In this document: piece by piece, positions 1 through 9,917 of the stretch
Layout of the letters: each line of letters opens with the position of its first letter
Numbering within the stretch: the stretch's first letter is position 1
DNA from: Acidobacteria bacterium SCN 69-37
Lineage (GTDB): Bacteria > Acidobacteriota > Vicinamibacteria > Vicinamibacterales > SCN-69-37
Reading direction: 5' to 3'
Assembly (NCBI GenBank): GCA_001724025.1
Contig: MEDJ01000021.1
Span: forward strand, 1-64,000
Length of the DNA: 64,000 nucleotides
Translations under genes and position numbers: made by a program
Notes under the pieces: generated by a model
The model's input: only the letters and a program-made list of their open reading frames with translations
The model's database searches: none
Told to the model about the DNA's origin: nothing

Positions 1-2
1 CC

Positions 3-136
3 CGCCGCCGCGCGCCCGCGCCGCGCCCCGTGCCGCCCGCGGCCGCGCCGCCCGCCGCCGCCGCGCCGCCAATTCCTGATCCCCCGATCACAAACGATCA
101 CAAAACCGCCAACGACTTCGTCAGGGCCCAGGCGTG
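3..136 (+). CDS. Possible 3' end of a truncated Pro/Ala-rich protein (frame ambiguous)
   Basis: Frame 3 is open from the window edge to TGA at 134-136 (..VPPAAAPPAAAAPPIPDPPITNDHKTANDFVRAQA*). Frame 2 also open to about 78 as an Arg/Ala-rich tail. Cannot be resolved without upstream sequence. Confidence 0.25.
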
Positions 137-160
137 ACCATACGCGCCATGGAGGGTCCG

Positions 161-967
161 ATGACCAAGACCGATCGTGTCCGTTACGAAATGCTGTTGA
201 GAGTACGTGACTTCGGGGCGTCGCAGGGTGCGGCGTTTCCGGGGTCTTCGAAAGGTGGGCAGACCTTCGCCAGGGTGGCACAGGCGGTGGCCGATATCGA
301 CGCCCACGACACGGCGAGACTGCTCGCCGCTCACGAGGGCCGCCGCGCGAAGACCGCCGCGCGCCGGGACGTCAGACGATGGATGCTCGCCATCGCCATG
401 ACGGCCAGGGACCTCACCCGCGCAACGCCCGAACTGGAAAAGACGTTGCGTATGCCGCGGCGCTCCTCGGAAGTCGTCCTGTTGGGCGCAGCGCGGTCGT
501 TCCTCGAAGCGGCAGCCCGGATCGACAACGACCTTGTCGATCTCGGCCTGCCATCCACGTTCCTCGCTGATTTCCGCGAGGCGGTGGACACGTTCGAGGA
601 ACAGATGGGGGCACGACGCGCGGGTCGCGGTGCGGTTGCCGCGGCGCGGAAAGGGATCGATACCGCGCTTGCCGCGGGCATGAACGCCGCCCGCACGCTC
701 GACGTCGTCGTCACCAACACGGTGGGCCTCGACCCGGTCCTGTTCGCCAGATGGCAGCGCGATCGCCGCCTGGTGGATGGCCGGACCCGAGGCGCGGCGC
801 CGGTGGCCATTCCACCGGTCCAACCGGCCGTCGGCACGGAGACCAACACGCCTCCGGCCGACGCGGGCGGAATCGGCCACGAGCCGGTTCAGCCGTCGCC
901 GCAAGCCCTCGCCCTGGCGCCTGTGCCGACCAGCGACACGCCGCTGGACCTCGACAAGGCGTCCTGA
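161..967 (+). CDS. Hypothetical protein (~268 aa)
   Basis: ORF 134..967; more likely ATG start at 161 (MTKTDRVRYEMLLRVRDFG). No family recognised. Confidence 0.7.
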   Translation: MTKTDRVRYEMLLRVRDFGASQGAAFPGSSKGGQTFARVAQAVADIDAHDTARLLAAHEGRRAKTAARRDVRRWMLAIAMTARDLTRATPELEKTLRMPRRSSEVVLLGAARSFLEAAARIDNDLVDLGLPSTFLADFREAVDTFEEQMGARRAGRGAVAAARKGIDTALAAGMNAARTLDVVVTNTVGLDPVLFARWQRDRRLVDGRTRGAAPVAIPPVQPAVGTETNTPPADAGGIGHEPVQPSPQALALAPVPTSDTPLDLDKAS

Positions 968-989
968 GGGTTCCACTCCTTTGCGCGAA

Positions 990-1024
990 CCGGACCTGCA
1001 GGATCACGATGCCTGCAGGTCCGG
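990..1024. terminator. Perfect 13-bp inverted repeat hairpin (CCGGACCTGCAGG-N9-CCTGCAGGTCCGG)
   Basis: Direct reading: arms 990-1002 and 1012-1024, between stop at 967 and start at 1042/1051. Could be a terminator or an operator for the downstream regulator. Confidence 0.6.
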
Positions 1025-1041
1025 GGTGTTCGTGTCCTACA

Positions 1042-2508
1042 ATGCCCGGCATGCCCCAGGGCGGCGGATTCGCGTTCGGCGCGTTTCAGCTCGACGTCCG
1101 CTCTCGGCGCCTGTGCGGCAACGGCACCCTGGTCCCGCTGCGCCCCCGCCACTTCGAACTCCTTCACGAACTGATCGCCCACGCGGGTGACGTCGTCACG
1201 AAGGACCGGCTCATGACCGTCGCCTGGCCTGGCGTCGTCGTCGAGGAGAACACGCTGGCGCAGGCAATGTCGCAGCTTCGCGCGGCGCTCGACGCAGACG
1301 ATCCGAAGCACTTCATTCATACCGTGTCGGGCCACGGCTACCGGTTCGTGGCGCCCGTGAACCGCATGGACATCCGCGTCGACGCCGCAGACATCCAGCA
1401 GATGCTCGCGCCGTATCGCGCGCTCGTCGACGGGCGTGCCGCCGTCGAGACGCTCGAACTCGCACAGTTGACGCATGCGCGATCGCTCTTCGGCGAGGCG
1501 CTCGCGGCAGCCCCGGACGACGCGGCGCTGCACGTGGGACTCGCGAACGCCTGCGCGCTGATGTCCGAATCGACGCGCGGCGACCTCGCGCCCGACACCG
1601 CATCGCTGCACCTGGCCCTCGCGAGTGCACAGGAGGCCTGTCGCCTCGCACCGGAATACGCCGAAGCGTGGGCGACGCTGGGGTTTGCCTCCGGGTGCGC
1701 ACGGGCCACGGCCGACGCCATTGCGGCGCTTCGCCGCGCGACGGCACTCGAGCCGAACAACTGGCGGCACTGGCTGCGACTCGCGTACGTGAGCTGGGGC
1801 GAGGAACTCCTGCGTGCGGCCGAACGCACACTCGAGATGCTCCCCGGGTGCCCGATCCCGTACTGGCTGATGGCGAGAGTGCACGTCGCGCGCGGACGCG
1901 ACGCGTTCGCCCGGCGCGAACTGGCCAACGGTCTGGCGGCCCTCCCCGCGGCGTCGGATGGTCCCTCGCGATTCTCGGTCGTCGCCTTCCACCTGCTCGA
2001 TGGCCTGCTTCGCCTCGATGCCGGCGAAGACGACGACGCGCAGGCGGCGTTCGCGCGCGAACTGGCCGGTGAGTCGCGCGGGCATCTGTACGCGCGCGAA
2101 TGCTGCGCGCACACGTGGGCGTCGATTGGCGCGGGTCACCTGAGGCGCAGCCGGCGCAATCCGGCGATCGACGCGTTCGGTCAATCGCTCGCGCGCATGC
2201 CCTGTCATCCGACGGCGCGCGTCGGCCTGATGATTCTGGGCGTGATGGATCACCCGGCGCTCGTGGCCCTGCCGCACGACGCCGTCGCCGTGAACGGCCG
2301 GCATGTCGACGAAGCCATCGCACGTGCGGCATGGCTGTCGTTCAACGGCGATGTGCAGGCCGCCGTGCAGGTGGTGTCCGCGGCACTGGCGTCGGAGGCT
2401 CCCGGCAACGCCGGATGGAAGCTGCCGATCGAGCCGATGCTCGGCGTCCGTCAGGCACGCGACGCGTGGTCGCCCGTACTCGCGACCGTGCGGACGCGCG
2501 CGAGCTGA
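1042..2508 (+). CDS. Winged-helix (OmpR/CadC-type) DNA-binding protein with TPR-like repeats
   Basis: N-term FGAFQLDVRSRRLCGNGTLVPLRPRHFELLHELIAHAGDVVTKDRLMTVAWPGVVVEENTLAQAMSQLRAAL..GHGYRFVAPV is a typical trans_reg_C wHTH; C-terminal Ala-rich helical repeats. Start at 1042 or 1051. Confidence 0.85.
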   Translation: MPGMPQGGGFAFGAFQLDVRSRRLCGNGTLVPLRPRHFELLHELIAHAGDVVTKDRLMTVAWPGVVVEENTLAQAMSQLRAALDADDPKHFIHTVSGHGYRFVAPVNRMDIRVDAADIQQMLAPYRALVDGRAAVETLELAQLTHARSLFGEALAAAPDDAALHVGLANACALMSESTRGDLAPDTASLHLALASAQEACRLAPEYAEAWATLGFASGCARATADAIAALRRATALEPNNWRHWLRLAYVSWGEELLRAAERTLEMLPGCPIPYWLMARVHVARGRDAFARRELANGLAALPAASDGPSRFSVVAFHLLDGLLRLDAGEDDDAQAAFARELAGESRGHLYARECCAHTWASIGAGHLRRSRRNPAIDAFGQSLARMPCHPTARVGLMILGVMDHPALVALPHDAVAVNGRHVDEAIARAAWLSFNGDVQAAVQVVSAALASEAPGNAGWKLPIEPMLGVRQARDAWSPVLATVRTRAS

Positions 2509-2582
2509 GAAGGCGCGGCCGGCGGCGCGTCGTATACCATCTCCCCACACCCGGACAGCATTCCTGGAGATCGAGAGCAGCC

Positions 2583-4172
2583 ATGGCCAATCGCAGGGAG
2601 TTCATCAGGCAGATCGGCGTCGGCACCGTCAGTCTCGGACTGGTGCCCTGGTTGGCCGCATGCGGCCGCGGAGACGAGGCTGCGCCGGGGCCGGGGCGTG
2701 CGCTGCCGCGCAGCGCGCCGGAAGCGCAGGGCATCAGTTCCGCGGGTATTACGACGTTTCTCGACGAGGTGGCCCGGAGCGGCATCGAATTCCACAGCAT
2801 CATGGTGCTGCGCCACGGGCACGTCGTGGCCGAGGGCTGGTGGGCGCCGTTCGCGGCGCCCTATCGCCACACGCTCTATTCGCTCAGCAAGAGCTTCACC
2901 TCGACGGCCGTCGGCATGGCCGTGGCCGACGGCCTGCTGAGTGTCGACGATCCCGTCACGAGGTTCTTCCCCGACGACCTGCCGTCGCCCATCGGTCCGA
3001 ACCTCGCGGCGATGAAGGTCCGGCACCTGCTGACCATGACGACCGGGCACGCGGCGGACACGATGGGAGCGCTCCGCGCGTCGAACGGCCGCTGGCCGAA
3101 GGCGTTCCTGGCCCTGGACGTGGACTTCGAACCCGGCACGCACTTTCTCTACAACACGGGCGCCACGTACATGCTGTCCGCCATCGTGCAGACGCTCACG
3201 GGCCGCACCGTGCACGATCTGCTCGGCGAACGACTGTTCGTGCCGCTCGGCATCGAAGGGTCGGACTGGGAAGCGGATCCCGCCGGCGTCAACGTCGGCG
3301 GCTACGGTCTGCGCGTCACCACGGAAGACATCGCGAAGTTCGGACAGGTGTATCTGGACCGTGGGCAGTGGCGCGGCCAGACGCTCGTGCCCGCGTCGTG
3401 GGTCGACGACGCCACCCGCACGCAGACGACGTCACAGAGTGGCGACAACGACTGGTCGCAGGGCTACGGCTACCAGTTCTGGCGCTGCAAGCCCGCACCC
3501 GGCTTCTATCGCGGCGATGGCGCGTTCGGCCAGTTCTGCATCGTCATTCCGCAGAAGGACGTGGTGATCGCGGTGACGAGCGAGTCGTCCGACATGCAGC
3601 GGTCCATGAACCTGATGTGGGATCACCTGCTGCCGGCGATTCACGACGACGCGACGCTGCCGGCTGATGCACCGGCGGAACGCGCACTCACGCAGGCGCT
3701 CGCCGCGCTCGCGCTTGCTCCCGCGGCGGGCGAGGCCTCGTCGCCGCGTGCGGCCGGGATCTCCGGCCGCACGTTCACGCTCGACGAGAACCCGCTCGGC
3801 GCGCGGACCGTCCGGTTCGACGTGACCGGTGACGGCTGCACGTTCACCGTCGACGGCACCAGTGGTCTCAGGTCCGTGGTGTGTGGCTGGGGACGCTGGG
3901 TGACGGCCGACAACCGGCGCACCGGACCCGACGACCTGTTCCCGGTGCAGGGGCGTACCGACATCGCCACGAAGATTGCCGCCAGCGCGGCGTGGCCGGA
4001 GCCAGACACGCTTGCCATGACGTGGCAGTACGTCGAGAACATCCACCACGACGACATCACCTGCACGTTCGACGGCAATCGCGTGACGATCACGTTCGCC
4101 GGCAGCGTGCAGACAATGCAGCGGCAGCCGGATCCGCGGCCGGTACTGGTGGGACGGCTGGCCGAGGCGTAG
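2583..4172 (+). CDS. Serine hydrolase (beta-lactamase / class C PBP-like), Tat or lipoprotein signal
   Basis: NRREFIRQIGVGTVSLGLVPWLAACG signal with lipobox; SxxK motif in LYSLSKSFTS; ATG at 2583. Confidence 0.88.
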   Translation: MANRREFIRQIGVGTVSLGLVPWLAACGRGDEAAPGPGRALPRSAPEAQGISSAGITTFLDEVARSGIEFHSIMVLRHGHVVAEGWWAPFAAPYRHTLYSLSKSFTSTAVGMAVADGLLSVDDPVTRFFPDDLPSPIGPNLAAMKVRHLLTMTTGHAADTMGALRASNGRWPKAFLALDVDFEPGTHFLYNTGATYMLSAIVQTLTGRTVHDLLGERLFVPLGIEGSDWEADPAGVNVGGYGLRVTTEDIAKFGQVYLDRGQWRGQTLVPASWVDDATRTQTTSQSGDNDWSQGYGYQFWRCKPAPGFYRGDGAFGQFCIVIPQKDVVIAVTSESSDMQRSMNLMWDHLLPAIHDDATLPADAPAERALTQALAALALAPAAGEASSPRAAGISGRTFTLDENPLGARTVRFDVTGDGCTFTVDGTSGLRSVVCGWGRWVTADNRRTGPDDLFPVQGRTDIATKIAASAAWPEPDTLAMTWQYVENIHHDDITCTFDGNRVTITFAGSVQTMQRQPDPRPVLVGRLAEA

Positions 4173-4203
4173 CGTCCGCCGCCCGCCGCCCGCCGCCGTC
4201 AAT

Positions 4204-5175
4204 TCATCGTTCGCGCGGGATCTGGAACGACAGCCAGAGTGACTCGAGCGCCGCGGCGCGCATGTCGACGCTGCCGAGCCAGGCGGGCGACGACTCGGTG
4301 GGATCGAAATTCTCCGCCACGAATTCGTCGAAGAACTGCGGCTGGTACTGCCGGTAGATGCGGATGCCGAACCGCACCAGGTCCGTGGCTACCGGGCGGA
4401 AGCGATCGACCCCCTGCTGTTCCCACGCGCGTGCGAGCGCCAAACCCTCGTCGACGGCGTCGGTGGCCTCGTGGACGAGCGGCCGCCGCCACGCGTCGCC
4501 GGCGGCCGGACGCTCGGTCATCAGGCGCGCGATGGCCTGACACCAGACGTGACGGCCGATGAGCGCCGGCATCGCCGCGTCCACGTCGGTCGCGGCGCGC
4601 GAGGCGTCGACGGCGTCGACCGCGCGTCGTGCGGCCAGCCGCGCCGCTTCGGCCGCATCCGGTCGCTGACTCTCGAGCAACGCCTTGCCGAGGTTGCTCC
4701 ACACGGCCGCGCGCAGGCCCGTCACCTCCACCGGCCAGTCGATAGACGTGTCGTCGGCCAGGCGCGTCGCCATCTGCAGCGACGCGATCGCGTCGTCGGG
4801 CCTGCCGACCACGAGCAGCGCGAGGCCGCGGTTCTGGTGCGCGATGATCGAGCGTCGCCGCACGCGCGCGTCAGACAGGGGGAGCAGGGCGATCAGCGTC
4901 AGCGCCGTATCGTAGGCGTCGACGGCCAGGTGTCGCGACTCGGGATCGTCGAGGGCCGTCAGCGCTTCCGCCCGGTTCAGCCAGCCGGCCGCCAGGCCGT
5001 AGTTGTACGCCGGCATCGTGTCGAGCGGCATCTGTCCACGCAGGGCGATGGCCTGATCGAAGCAGGTCAGCGCCTCGCGCAGCGATGTCGGGGTCCGTTC
5101 GGCCACCAGGGCCATGCCGCGTTTCATGAACACCGAGGCGCGGGCATCCAGCGCCTGGATCTCGTCCAGCATCAT
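4204..5175 (-). CDS. TPR-like helical repeat protein, hypothetical
   Basis: 323 aa ORF, repeated FDQAIALRGQ/YDTALTLIALLP/DAIASLQMATRLA helices. Confidence 0.65.
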   Translation of the reverse strand: MMLDEIQALDARASVFMKRGMALVAERTPTSLREALTCFDQAIALRGQMPLDTMPAYNYGLAAGWLNRAEALTALDDPESRHLAVDAYDTALTLIALLPLSDARVRRRSIIAHQNRGLALLVVGRPDDAIASLQMATRLADDTSIDWPVEVTGLRAAVWSNLGKALLESQRPDAAEAARLAARRAVDAVDASRAATDVDAAMPALIGRHVWCQAIARLMTERPAAGDAWRRPLVHEATDAVDEGLALARAWEQQGVDRFRPVATDLVRFGIRIYRQYQPQFFDEFVAENFDPTESSPAWLGSVDMRAAALESLWLSFQIPRER

Positions 5176-5255
5176 CCCATCATTTTATGTGGGCGGGCCC
5201 GGCCACCCCTCGGCCAGGTGCAGGGGCCGACTCCTGCGTCGGCCTGACCCGCCGA

Positions 5256-6122
5256 TCAGGCCCCGCCCTCGTGTCGTTCGTGGACCGCGCGGCGACGCAG
5301 GAATTTCACGCCCTCGAAGGCAATCGACTCCGGACCGGCCGGTTCGATATCGCGCCAGATGGCCGCGGCCGCGCTGAGGTCGCCCAGCGCAAAGCCGAAG
5401 CTTTCGATCGTCAGCCAGTCGTCGTAGCCGATGTCGCGGAGCGCGGCGAACACCTCGTCCCAGGCCACGTGTCCGGTGCCGGGTGTGCCGCGATCGTTCT
5501 CGCACGTGTGCACGTGCTTGATGTGCCGGCCGGCCGTGCGGATGGCGTCCCCGACGTGCTTCTCTTCGATGTTCGCGTGGAACGTATCGAACAGCAGCCC
5601 GACACGGGGATGGCTCACCGCGTCGCAGAGGGCCGCGCCGTCGGCCGCCGTGTTCAGGAAGAACGTCTCGAACCTGTTGAGCGCTTCGATGCCGAGCGAC
5701 ACGTCGTACGTCTCGAGTGTCTCGCCGAGCTGCTGATATCCCTCGATCGCGCGCTTCCACTCATCGTCCGTGCGACGCCGACCCGGCAGGTAGCCAACGG
5801 GCGCGTAGGACGGTCCGGTGAACAGGCGGGCGCCCAGCTCCGCCGTTGCCTGCACCACGTCGCGGAGGTGCTGCACTGTCCGTTGCCGGACGTCAGCGTC
5901 ATCGCTGATCAGGCTGAGGTCCGGCAGCAGCGAGGCAACGGCCGTCCGCTCGAGGCCCACGGCTTCGGCGCTGCGGCGGATGGTGGCGGCGGCGAACTGC
6001 GCGGGACGGAAGATGGGGATCTCGACGCCGTCGAAGCCGCCGGCCTTGATCCGCGGCAGCAGGTCGAGGTGTGCCGGCGTGAAGTCAGCCGACCAGATGT
6101 ACGTGTTGACGCCGAATTTCAT
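5256..6122 (-). CDS. Sugar phosphate isomerase/epimerase family TIM-barrel protein (D-psicose/tagatose 3-epimerase-like)
   Basis: MKFGVNTYIWSADFTPAHLDLLPRIKAGGFDGVEIPIF.. GIEALNRFETFFLNT..GLLFDTFHANIEE..HIKHVHTCENDRGTPGTGHV motifs of AP_endonuc_2 family. Confidence 0.9.
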   Translation of the reverse strand: MKFGVNTYIWSADFTPAHLDLLPRIKAGGFDGVEIPIFRPAQFAAATIRRSAEAVGLERTAVASLLPDLSLISDDADVRQRTVQHLRDVVQATAELGARLFTGPSYAPVGYLPGRRRTDDEWKRAIEGYQQLGETLETYDVSLGIEALNRFETFFLNTAADGAALCDAVSHPRVGLLFDTFHANIEEKHVGDAIRTAGRHIKHVHTCENDRGTPGTGHVAWDEVFAALRDIGYDDWLTIESFGFALGDLSAAAAIWRDIEPAGPESIAFEGVKFLRRRAVHERHEGGA

Positions 6123-6158
6123 GCATGTGTCTCCGTGAGGATCGGGGCGCTGGCCCGG

Positions 6159-7559
6159 CTACCACTTCGGGATCCAGTCGGCCGAGTCGCGTCGTGCGGT
6201 CCGCAGGTACGCGTCGAGCCGGCTCGTGACGTCGGGCTGCGTCCCGGCCACGTCCGTCCGTTCAGCGGGATCGCTGCGCAGATCGAAGACGCGCAGCGGC
6301 GCGTCGGGACCGCCCTGCCGGATGCCCTTCCAGCGCCCCTGATAGAGCGCGGCCTGCTGGAAGCCGCCCTCGTGGAACTCCCAGTACAGGAAGTCGTGTG
6401 CGGCCTGCGTCGGCTGTCCGCGCAGCGTCGGCACGAAACTGATCGAATCGACGTCCGCCGGGACCGCGGCGCCCGCGAGCTCGGCGGCCGTGGCCATCAG
6501 ATCGCCGAAGTAGGCGACGTGATCGGAAACGCGCCCGGCGCCGATCGTGCCGGGCCACCAGGCAATGGCCGGCACACGGATGCCGCCGTCGGTGAGGCTG
6601 CGCTTGATGCCGCTGAACGGTCCGGACGGGTTGAAGCGATCGAGGTCGTGTCCCGACTCGCGGTGCGGGCCGTTGTCGCTCGTGAACACGACGAGCGTGT
6701 CGCGATCGAGATCGAGCCGGCGCAGCTGATCGAGCAGCCGTCCGACGGAGTCGTCGAGCCGCGTGATCATCGCCGCGTGTCCCTTGTCCGGATCGGGCCA
6801 CGATTCGCGCGCGTACTGACCGACGTCGGGCACCTCGGCGCCGTTCTTCAGGTCGCGGGTGCGTTCGTTGTTGGCGTGCGGAATCACCGGGCTCCAGTAC
6901 AGGAAGAACGGCTGGCGCTGGTGCGTCGCCACGTACCGCAGGACGTCGTCGGCAAACAGATCGTCAGCGAAGAAGACCGGATCCGTGCTGTAGCCGGCGC
7001 CGTCGCCGCCGACCGGCGTCAGCGGGTTCGGCAGCGCGAGGCGCGTCTCGTTGCGCCAGAGGAAATCGGGGAAGTGATTGTGTGCGTGGCGCTGGTTCAG
7101 GTAGCCGAAGAAGTAGTCGAAGCCCTGTCGGCCCGGCAGGCCGGACTCGGCAGCTCCCGTGTCGCCGAGTCCCCACTTGCCGATGAGCGCCGTGGTGTAG
7201 CCGCTGTTGCGCAGCACCTCGGCCACCGTCACGTCCTCCGGCCGCAGCGCCTGCGCGATCGGATTGGCCGCGCCGGCGTTGCCGCGCACGCGCGTGTGGC
7301 CGTGGTGCTGGCCGGTCATCAGCACGGATCGCGACGGGGCACACACGGTGGCGCCCGCGTAGAACTGCGTGAAGCGCAGGCCTTCGGCCGCCATCTGATC
7401 GATGCGCGGCGTCTGGATGACCCGCTGCCCGTACACCCCGATTTCGCCGTACCCCAGGTCGTCGGCCATCACCCAGACGATGTTCGGAGGACGCTGGGTG
7501 GCCGCGCCGGTGCCGAGACAGAGGACCGCCGCGATGAGGGCGAGGATCCGAATGGGCAT
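6159..7559 (-). CDS. Sulfatase (arylsulfatase-type), secreted
   Basis: PPNIVWVMADDLGYGEIGVYGQ; formylglycine motif CAPSR; signal peptide MPIRILALIAAVLCLGTGAA; start cat at 7557-7559. Confidence 0.93.
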   Translation of the reverse strand: MPIRILALIAAVLCLGTGAATQRPPNIVWVMADDLGYGEIGVYGQRVIQTPRIDQMAAEGLRFTQFYAGATVCAPSRSVLMTGQHHGHTRVRGNAGAANPIAQALRPEDVTVAEVLRNSGYTTALIGKWGLGDTGAAESGLPGRQGFDYFFGYLNQRHAHNHFPDFLWRNETRLALPNPLTPVGGDGAGYSTDPVFFADDLFADDVLRYVATHQRQPFFLYWSPVIPHANNERTRDLKNGAEVPDVGQYARESWPDPDKGHAAMITRLDDSVGRLLDQLRRLDLDRDTLVVFTSDNGPHRESGHDLDRFNPSGPFSGIKRSLTDGGIRVPAIAWWPGTIGAGRVSDHVAYFGDLMATAAELAGAAVPADVDSISFVPTLRGQPTQAAHDFLYWEFHEGGFQQAALYQGRWKGIRQGGPDAPLRVFDLRSDPAERTDVAGTQPDVTSRLDAYLRTARRDSADWIPKW

Positions 7560-7602
7560 GGTGCCCGTCAGTGTGCGCCCGATTGCGGCGGATGCCAAGG
7601 GG

Positions 7603-7640
7603 AGGCGGGGAGGCTGCAGGCTGGGAGGAGGCGGGAAGGC
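7603..7640 (+). repeat. Dispersed G-rich intergenic repeat, copy A
   Basis: AGGCGGGGAGGCTGCAGGCTGGGAGGAGGCGGGAAGGC; close match to copies at 24094, 29111 (-) and 40254. Confidence 0.75.
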
Positions 7641-7724
7641 CCGGCCGTTCCGGCCGGATGGCTCCGCCACCTGTCAGAAAGGTTTGCGCTTGCGATCGAC
7701 GGGACGTCACGCTAGCATGCCCAC

Positions 7725-8315
7725 ATGCAGCGCAGACAATTCATGCAGGCCTTGGCGACGGTGCCCGTGGCGACGGCACTGCCTCAGCAACCAGTACCGA
7801 CAGGCGGTGGTCGGCAGGGCGGCGGCCCGAGGCCTGGCGGCGCACCTCAGGCGCCTGGCGAGCCGCTCGACTACGCGGTGCCCGATGATGTGGGCGAGCC
7901 CGTCCCCCACTTCTTCCAGGCGGCGCAACTGGCGGCTCTGACGCGCCTTGGCGATCTGCTGGTGCCAGCTGCCGACGACGAGCCGGGTGCCGTCGTCGCT
8001 CGCGCACCCGAGTTCCTCGACTTCCTGCTGAGCCGATCGCCCGTCGAGCGCCAGACGCTGTACCGGACAGGGACCGACGCACTCAACGCGCAGGCGGCGC
8101 GCCAGTTTGGCAAGGCCTTTGGCGAGACGTCGGCCGCCGAAGCGGACGCGATCGTCGAGCCGTTGCGGAACGCCTGGAGTTACGCGCCCACCGATCCATT
8201 CGAGGCGTTCCTCCGGACCGCGTATCGCGATCTGCGGCAGGCCACGGCCAGTTCCCGTGCTCGCGCCGTGGCAACAGGCAACGTTCAGACCGTCCGTTGG
8301 CTGCGTCCGCTCTGA
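7725..8315 (+). CDS. Gluconate 2-dehydrogenase subunit 3 family protein, Tat signal
   Basis: MQRRQFMQALATVPVATALP Tat-like signal; HFFQAAQLAALTRLGDLLVPAADDEPGAVVARAPEFLDFLLS. Confidence 0.85.
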   Translation: MQRRQFMQALATVPVATALPQQPVPTGGGRQGGGPRPGGAPQAPGEPLDYAVPDDVGEPVPHFFQAAQLAALTRLGDLLVPAADDEPGAVVARAPEFLDFLLSRSPVERQTLYRTGTDALNAQAARQFGKAFGETSAAEADAIVEPLRNAWSYAPTDPFEAFLRTAYRDLRQATASSRARAVATGNVQTVRWLRPL

Positions 8316-8348
8316 CGGTGCGGCGCGTTTTCGAGGTCTGGGTGAGAC

Positions 8349-9917
8349 ATGGCAGAAATCTATGACGTCATCGTAGTCGGATCGGGTGCCGCGGGGGGCA
8401 TGGCCGCCCACGCGCTCACGGCCAGGGGAGCCCGCGTGCTCGTCCTCGAAGCGGGCGCTCCCAATACCGATCGGACGTTCGAGCAGAAAGCGACATACGA
8501 CCTGCCGTTTCAGGGGTTCGGCGACCCGACGAAGGTCCCGCACGTCTTCCAGGCGTCGGAGGCCAACGAGAACCAGTGGGTGAGCGAGCGGCAGGTGCCG
8601 TACAGCTATCCGGCCGGCGTGCCCTACAACTGGGTGCGTGTCCGGATGACTGGCGGTCGTACGAACTACTGGGCGCGTATGTCGTTCCGCTTGAGCGACC
8701 TCGAGTTCAAGGGGAAGGACTTCGACGGGTTCGGCGAGAATTGGCCGCTCGATCACGCGGAACTGGCGCCGTTCTACGAACGCGCTGAAACGATCTTTCA
8801 GGTCGCTGGCAAGAGCGAGGGGCTTTCGCAATTGCCCGACGGCAAGTTCGTCGAACGAGACACCAACTACGGCCCCGTCGCGCAACGCCTCGTCGACATC
8901 GCCAAGGCACGTGGTATTCCGAACACGCTCACGCGCTCGGCCCTCGGACGCGGCGGTCAGGCGAGTTCGGCGAACCTGCTGCTGCCCGACGCTCTGAAAA
9001 CGGGCCGGCTGACGCTCGTGCCGAACGCTGTCGCGCGCGAGATCTCGGTCGATCGGCAGACGGGGCGCGTGAACGGCGTGCATTTCGTCGATCGGTTGTC
9101 GGGACGAGAGCGACATGCCCGCGGCCGGTTCGTCGTCGTGGGTGCGGGCTGTCTCGAGAGTACGCGTCTGCTGCTCAATTCGAACATCGCCAACTCGAGC
9201 GACGCGCTCGGCCGATACCTGCACGACCAGTTCTACATCACCAACACGATCTGGGCCATCAATCCTGACGTGCGTGACGGGAAGATTGCCAGGAACACCG
9301 CCGGCGGCAACGGCTACATGCCGCGGTTCCGTAACCTGCAGAAGAATGAGAAGCACGACTTCATCCGTGGGTACGCGCTGCAGTGGAGCCTCGGCGGATC
9401 GCCGGGCCTCGACTACTTCCCGGGATACGGCGAGTCGCAGCGCGCTGCCATGGAACGGCATCAGGGCGCCGGCTTCACGGCCACAGCCATGGGCGACGTA
9501 CTGCCGCGTGCGGACAATCGCGTCACGATTAACCGGGACGTTGTCGACGACTTCGGTATTCCGACGTTGCACATCGCCTGCAGGTACACGGACAACGAGT
9601 TCAACATGGCGGCCGATGCCGTCCGTGTACTCGAGGAGTTGTCGCACGAGATGGGGTTCGAGGTATTGACGCGCCGGCCGGAGATGTATCCGCCCGGGTA
9701 CAGCATTCACGAGGTCGGCACGTGCCGTATGGGCGACGACCCGAAGACGAGCGTTCTGAATCGCTGGAACCAGAGTCACGATATCCCGAACCTGCTCGTG
9801 GTCGACGGCAGCAGCTTCGTCAGTGCCGGCTATCAGAATCCGACGATGACCATCCTCGCGTTGTCGCTTCGAGCCTCGGAGCACCTCGCAGATCTCGTCG
9901 ACAAGCGCGACCTATGA
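8349..9917 (+). CDS. GMC family oxidoreductase (FAD), no own signal peptide
   Basis: IYDVIVVGSGAAGGMAAHALTARGARVLVLEAG Rossmann fold; C-term HEVGTCRMGDDPKTSVLNRWNQSHDIPNLLVVDGSSFVSAGYQNPTMTILALSLRASEHL. Confidence 0.93.
   Translation: MAEIYDVIVVGSGAAGGMAAHALTARGARVLVLEAGAPNTDRTFEQKATYDLPFQGFGDPTKVPHVFQASEANENQWVSERQVPYSYPAGVPYNWVRVRMTGGRTNYWARMSFRLSDLEFKGKDFDGFGENWPLDHAELAPFYERAETIFQVAGKSEGLSQLPDGKFVERDTNYGPVAQRLVDIAKARGIPNTLTRSALGRGGQASSANLLLPDALKTGRLTLVPNAVAREISVDRQTGRVNGVHFVDRLSGRERHARGRFVVVGAGCLESTRLLLNSNIANSSDALGRYLHDQFYITNTIWAINPDVRDGKIARNTAGGNGYMPRFRNLQKNEKHDFIRGYALQWSLGGSPGLDYFPGYGESQRAAMERHQGAGFTATAMGDVLPRADNRVTINRDVVDDFGIPTLHIACRYTDNEFNMAADAVRVLEELSHEMGFEVLTRRPEMYPPGYSIHEVGTCRMGDDPKTSVLNRWNQSHDIPNLLVVDGSSFVSAGYQNPTMTILALSLRASEHLADLVDKRDL

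Noticed and set aside
1-70. Extremely G/C-only low-complexity sequence at window start
   Set aside because: Probably the Pro/Ala- or Arg/Ala-coding 3' end of a truncated gene; cannot be interpreted without upstream sequence.
889-2550. Long antisense ORF (553 aa) and many other very long shadow ORFs, e.g. 5187..7715 (+), 7707..9884 (-), 20774..24067 (-), 48593..51982 (-), 56407..58968 (-)
   Set aside because: Arg/His/Val-rich shadow translations opposite clear coding genes. In very GC-rich DNA stop codons are rare in antisense frames; no recognisable domains.
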